Origin: a bacterium
GTDB taxonomy: Bacteria > Zhuqueibacterota > QNDG01
Reading direction: 5' to 3'
NCBI GenBank assembly: GCA_021158245.1
Contig: JAGGVB010000049.1
Coordinates: 1 to 35,456 of the forward strand
DNA: 35,456 bases
The translations under genes were made by a program, and so were the position numbers. Of the stretch, positions 35,326-35,456 are shown one piece after another. The notes beneath the pieces were generated by a model. It saw only the letters and a program-made list of their open reading frames with translations. It was not told the DNA's origin and made no database searches. Positions within the stretch are counted from its first letter, which is position 1. Each line of letters opens with the position of its first letter.

Positions 35326-35456
35326 ATGGAAAAACCGAAAATTGTAGTTGTGGGAAGCTCCAATACTGATATGGTTATTAAACTTGGCTGGCTACCTAAA
35401 CCAGGTGAAACCATACTCGGTGAAGAGTTCATCATGGCCGCAGGAGGAAAGGGTGC
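35326..35456 (+). CDS. Ribokinase-like PfkB kinase, N-terminal part (runs off the window)
   Basis: The first 43 codons encode KPKIVVVGSSNTDMVIKLG, then LPKPGETILGEEF and AAGGKG. This is the classic ribokinase start, with N-x-D (SNTD) in the position that holds ribose in E. coli RbsK, and the GGKG motif. It contrasts with the kinase at 14232, which lacks N-x-D. Following a GRP-type permease, it is a good candidate for ribose or another pentose phosphorylation. AGAGAGG lies five bases before the ATG. The rest is outside the window. Confidence 0.85.
   Translation, partial: MEKPKIVVVGSSNTDMVIKLGWLPKPGETILGEEFIMAAGGKG

Overview
The window reads as a piece of an AT-rich chromosome from the FCB side of the bacterial tree (Bacteroidota, Calditrichota, KSB1 or Ignavibacteria relatives). 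The evidence is a TonB-dependent receptor with a carboxypeptidase-regulatory-like N-terminus, a PorV-family outer-membrane protein, exported proteins with C-terminal sorting domains of the YPNPF type, and lipoproteins. Strong Shine-Dalgarno sites (GGAGG/AGGAG) precede most genes, which argues against a typical Bacteroides or Flavobacterium. The phylum is an inference.

Layout. (1) Positions 1-2472 look like ordinary chromosome: the tail of an NtrC-type regulator, then a minus-strand pair (polysaccharide deacetylase with zinc finger and membrane anchor, followed by a TIGR02757/DUF2400 protein). (2) Positions 2700-3213 hold an initiator tRNA gene, its terminator and a small GIY-YIG nuclease gene. 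A degenerate second copy of the tRNA 3' half plus terminator follows, so a 69-bp perfect direct repeat with a 352-bp period brackets the nuclease gene. (3) Positions 3630-4745 carry a LacI-type regulator with its own promoter. (4) Positions 5196-11399 encode a three-gene outer-membrane set: TonB receptor, large exoprotein with sorting domain, PorV-like protein; no SusD is visible. (5) Positions 11400-12777 are an insertion-sequence graveyard with decayed IS1182/IS5-like and IS3-like transposase remnants.

(6) Positions 12778 to the end, all on the plus strand, form a long catabolic island. It contains an L-fucose/arabinose-isomerase-like protein, a PfkB kinase, a RhaT-family importer, an FGE/SUMF-fold protein, a TIM-barrel glycosidase-like protein, a lipoprotein ADP-ribosylglycohydrolase (ADPRG) homologue, a second TIM-barrel protein fused to an FGE domain, a carboxylesterase, a parallel beta-helix protein, a CE1-like esterase, a GH127-type beta-L-arabinofuranosidase with its Zn/Cys site, a second beta-helix protein, a second ADPRG homologue, a GRP-family sugar transporter and the start of a second ribokinase. 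Two decayed genes lie between them.

Working model (inference): LacI controls import of a furanose-rich glycan or glycoside. The receptor set moves material at the outer membrane. Exported beta-helix proteins, esterases, GH127, the TIM-barrel proteins and the ADPRG-fold enzymes strip it, and the freed sugars enter by the RhaT- and GRP-type permeases to be isomerised and phosphorylated by the PfkB kinases. Exported ADPRG proteins with two ribokinases and a sugar permease recall, from memory, the Bacteroides ribose-utilisation (rus) locus, but the outer-membrane set and accompanying enzymes differ. The most distinctive signals are this island, in particular the FGE/TIM-barrel modules found both separate and fused, and the GIY-YIG unit nested in an initiator tRNA duplication.
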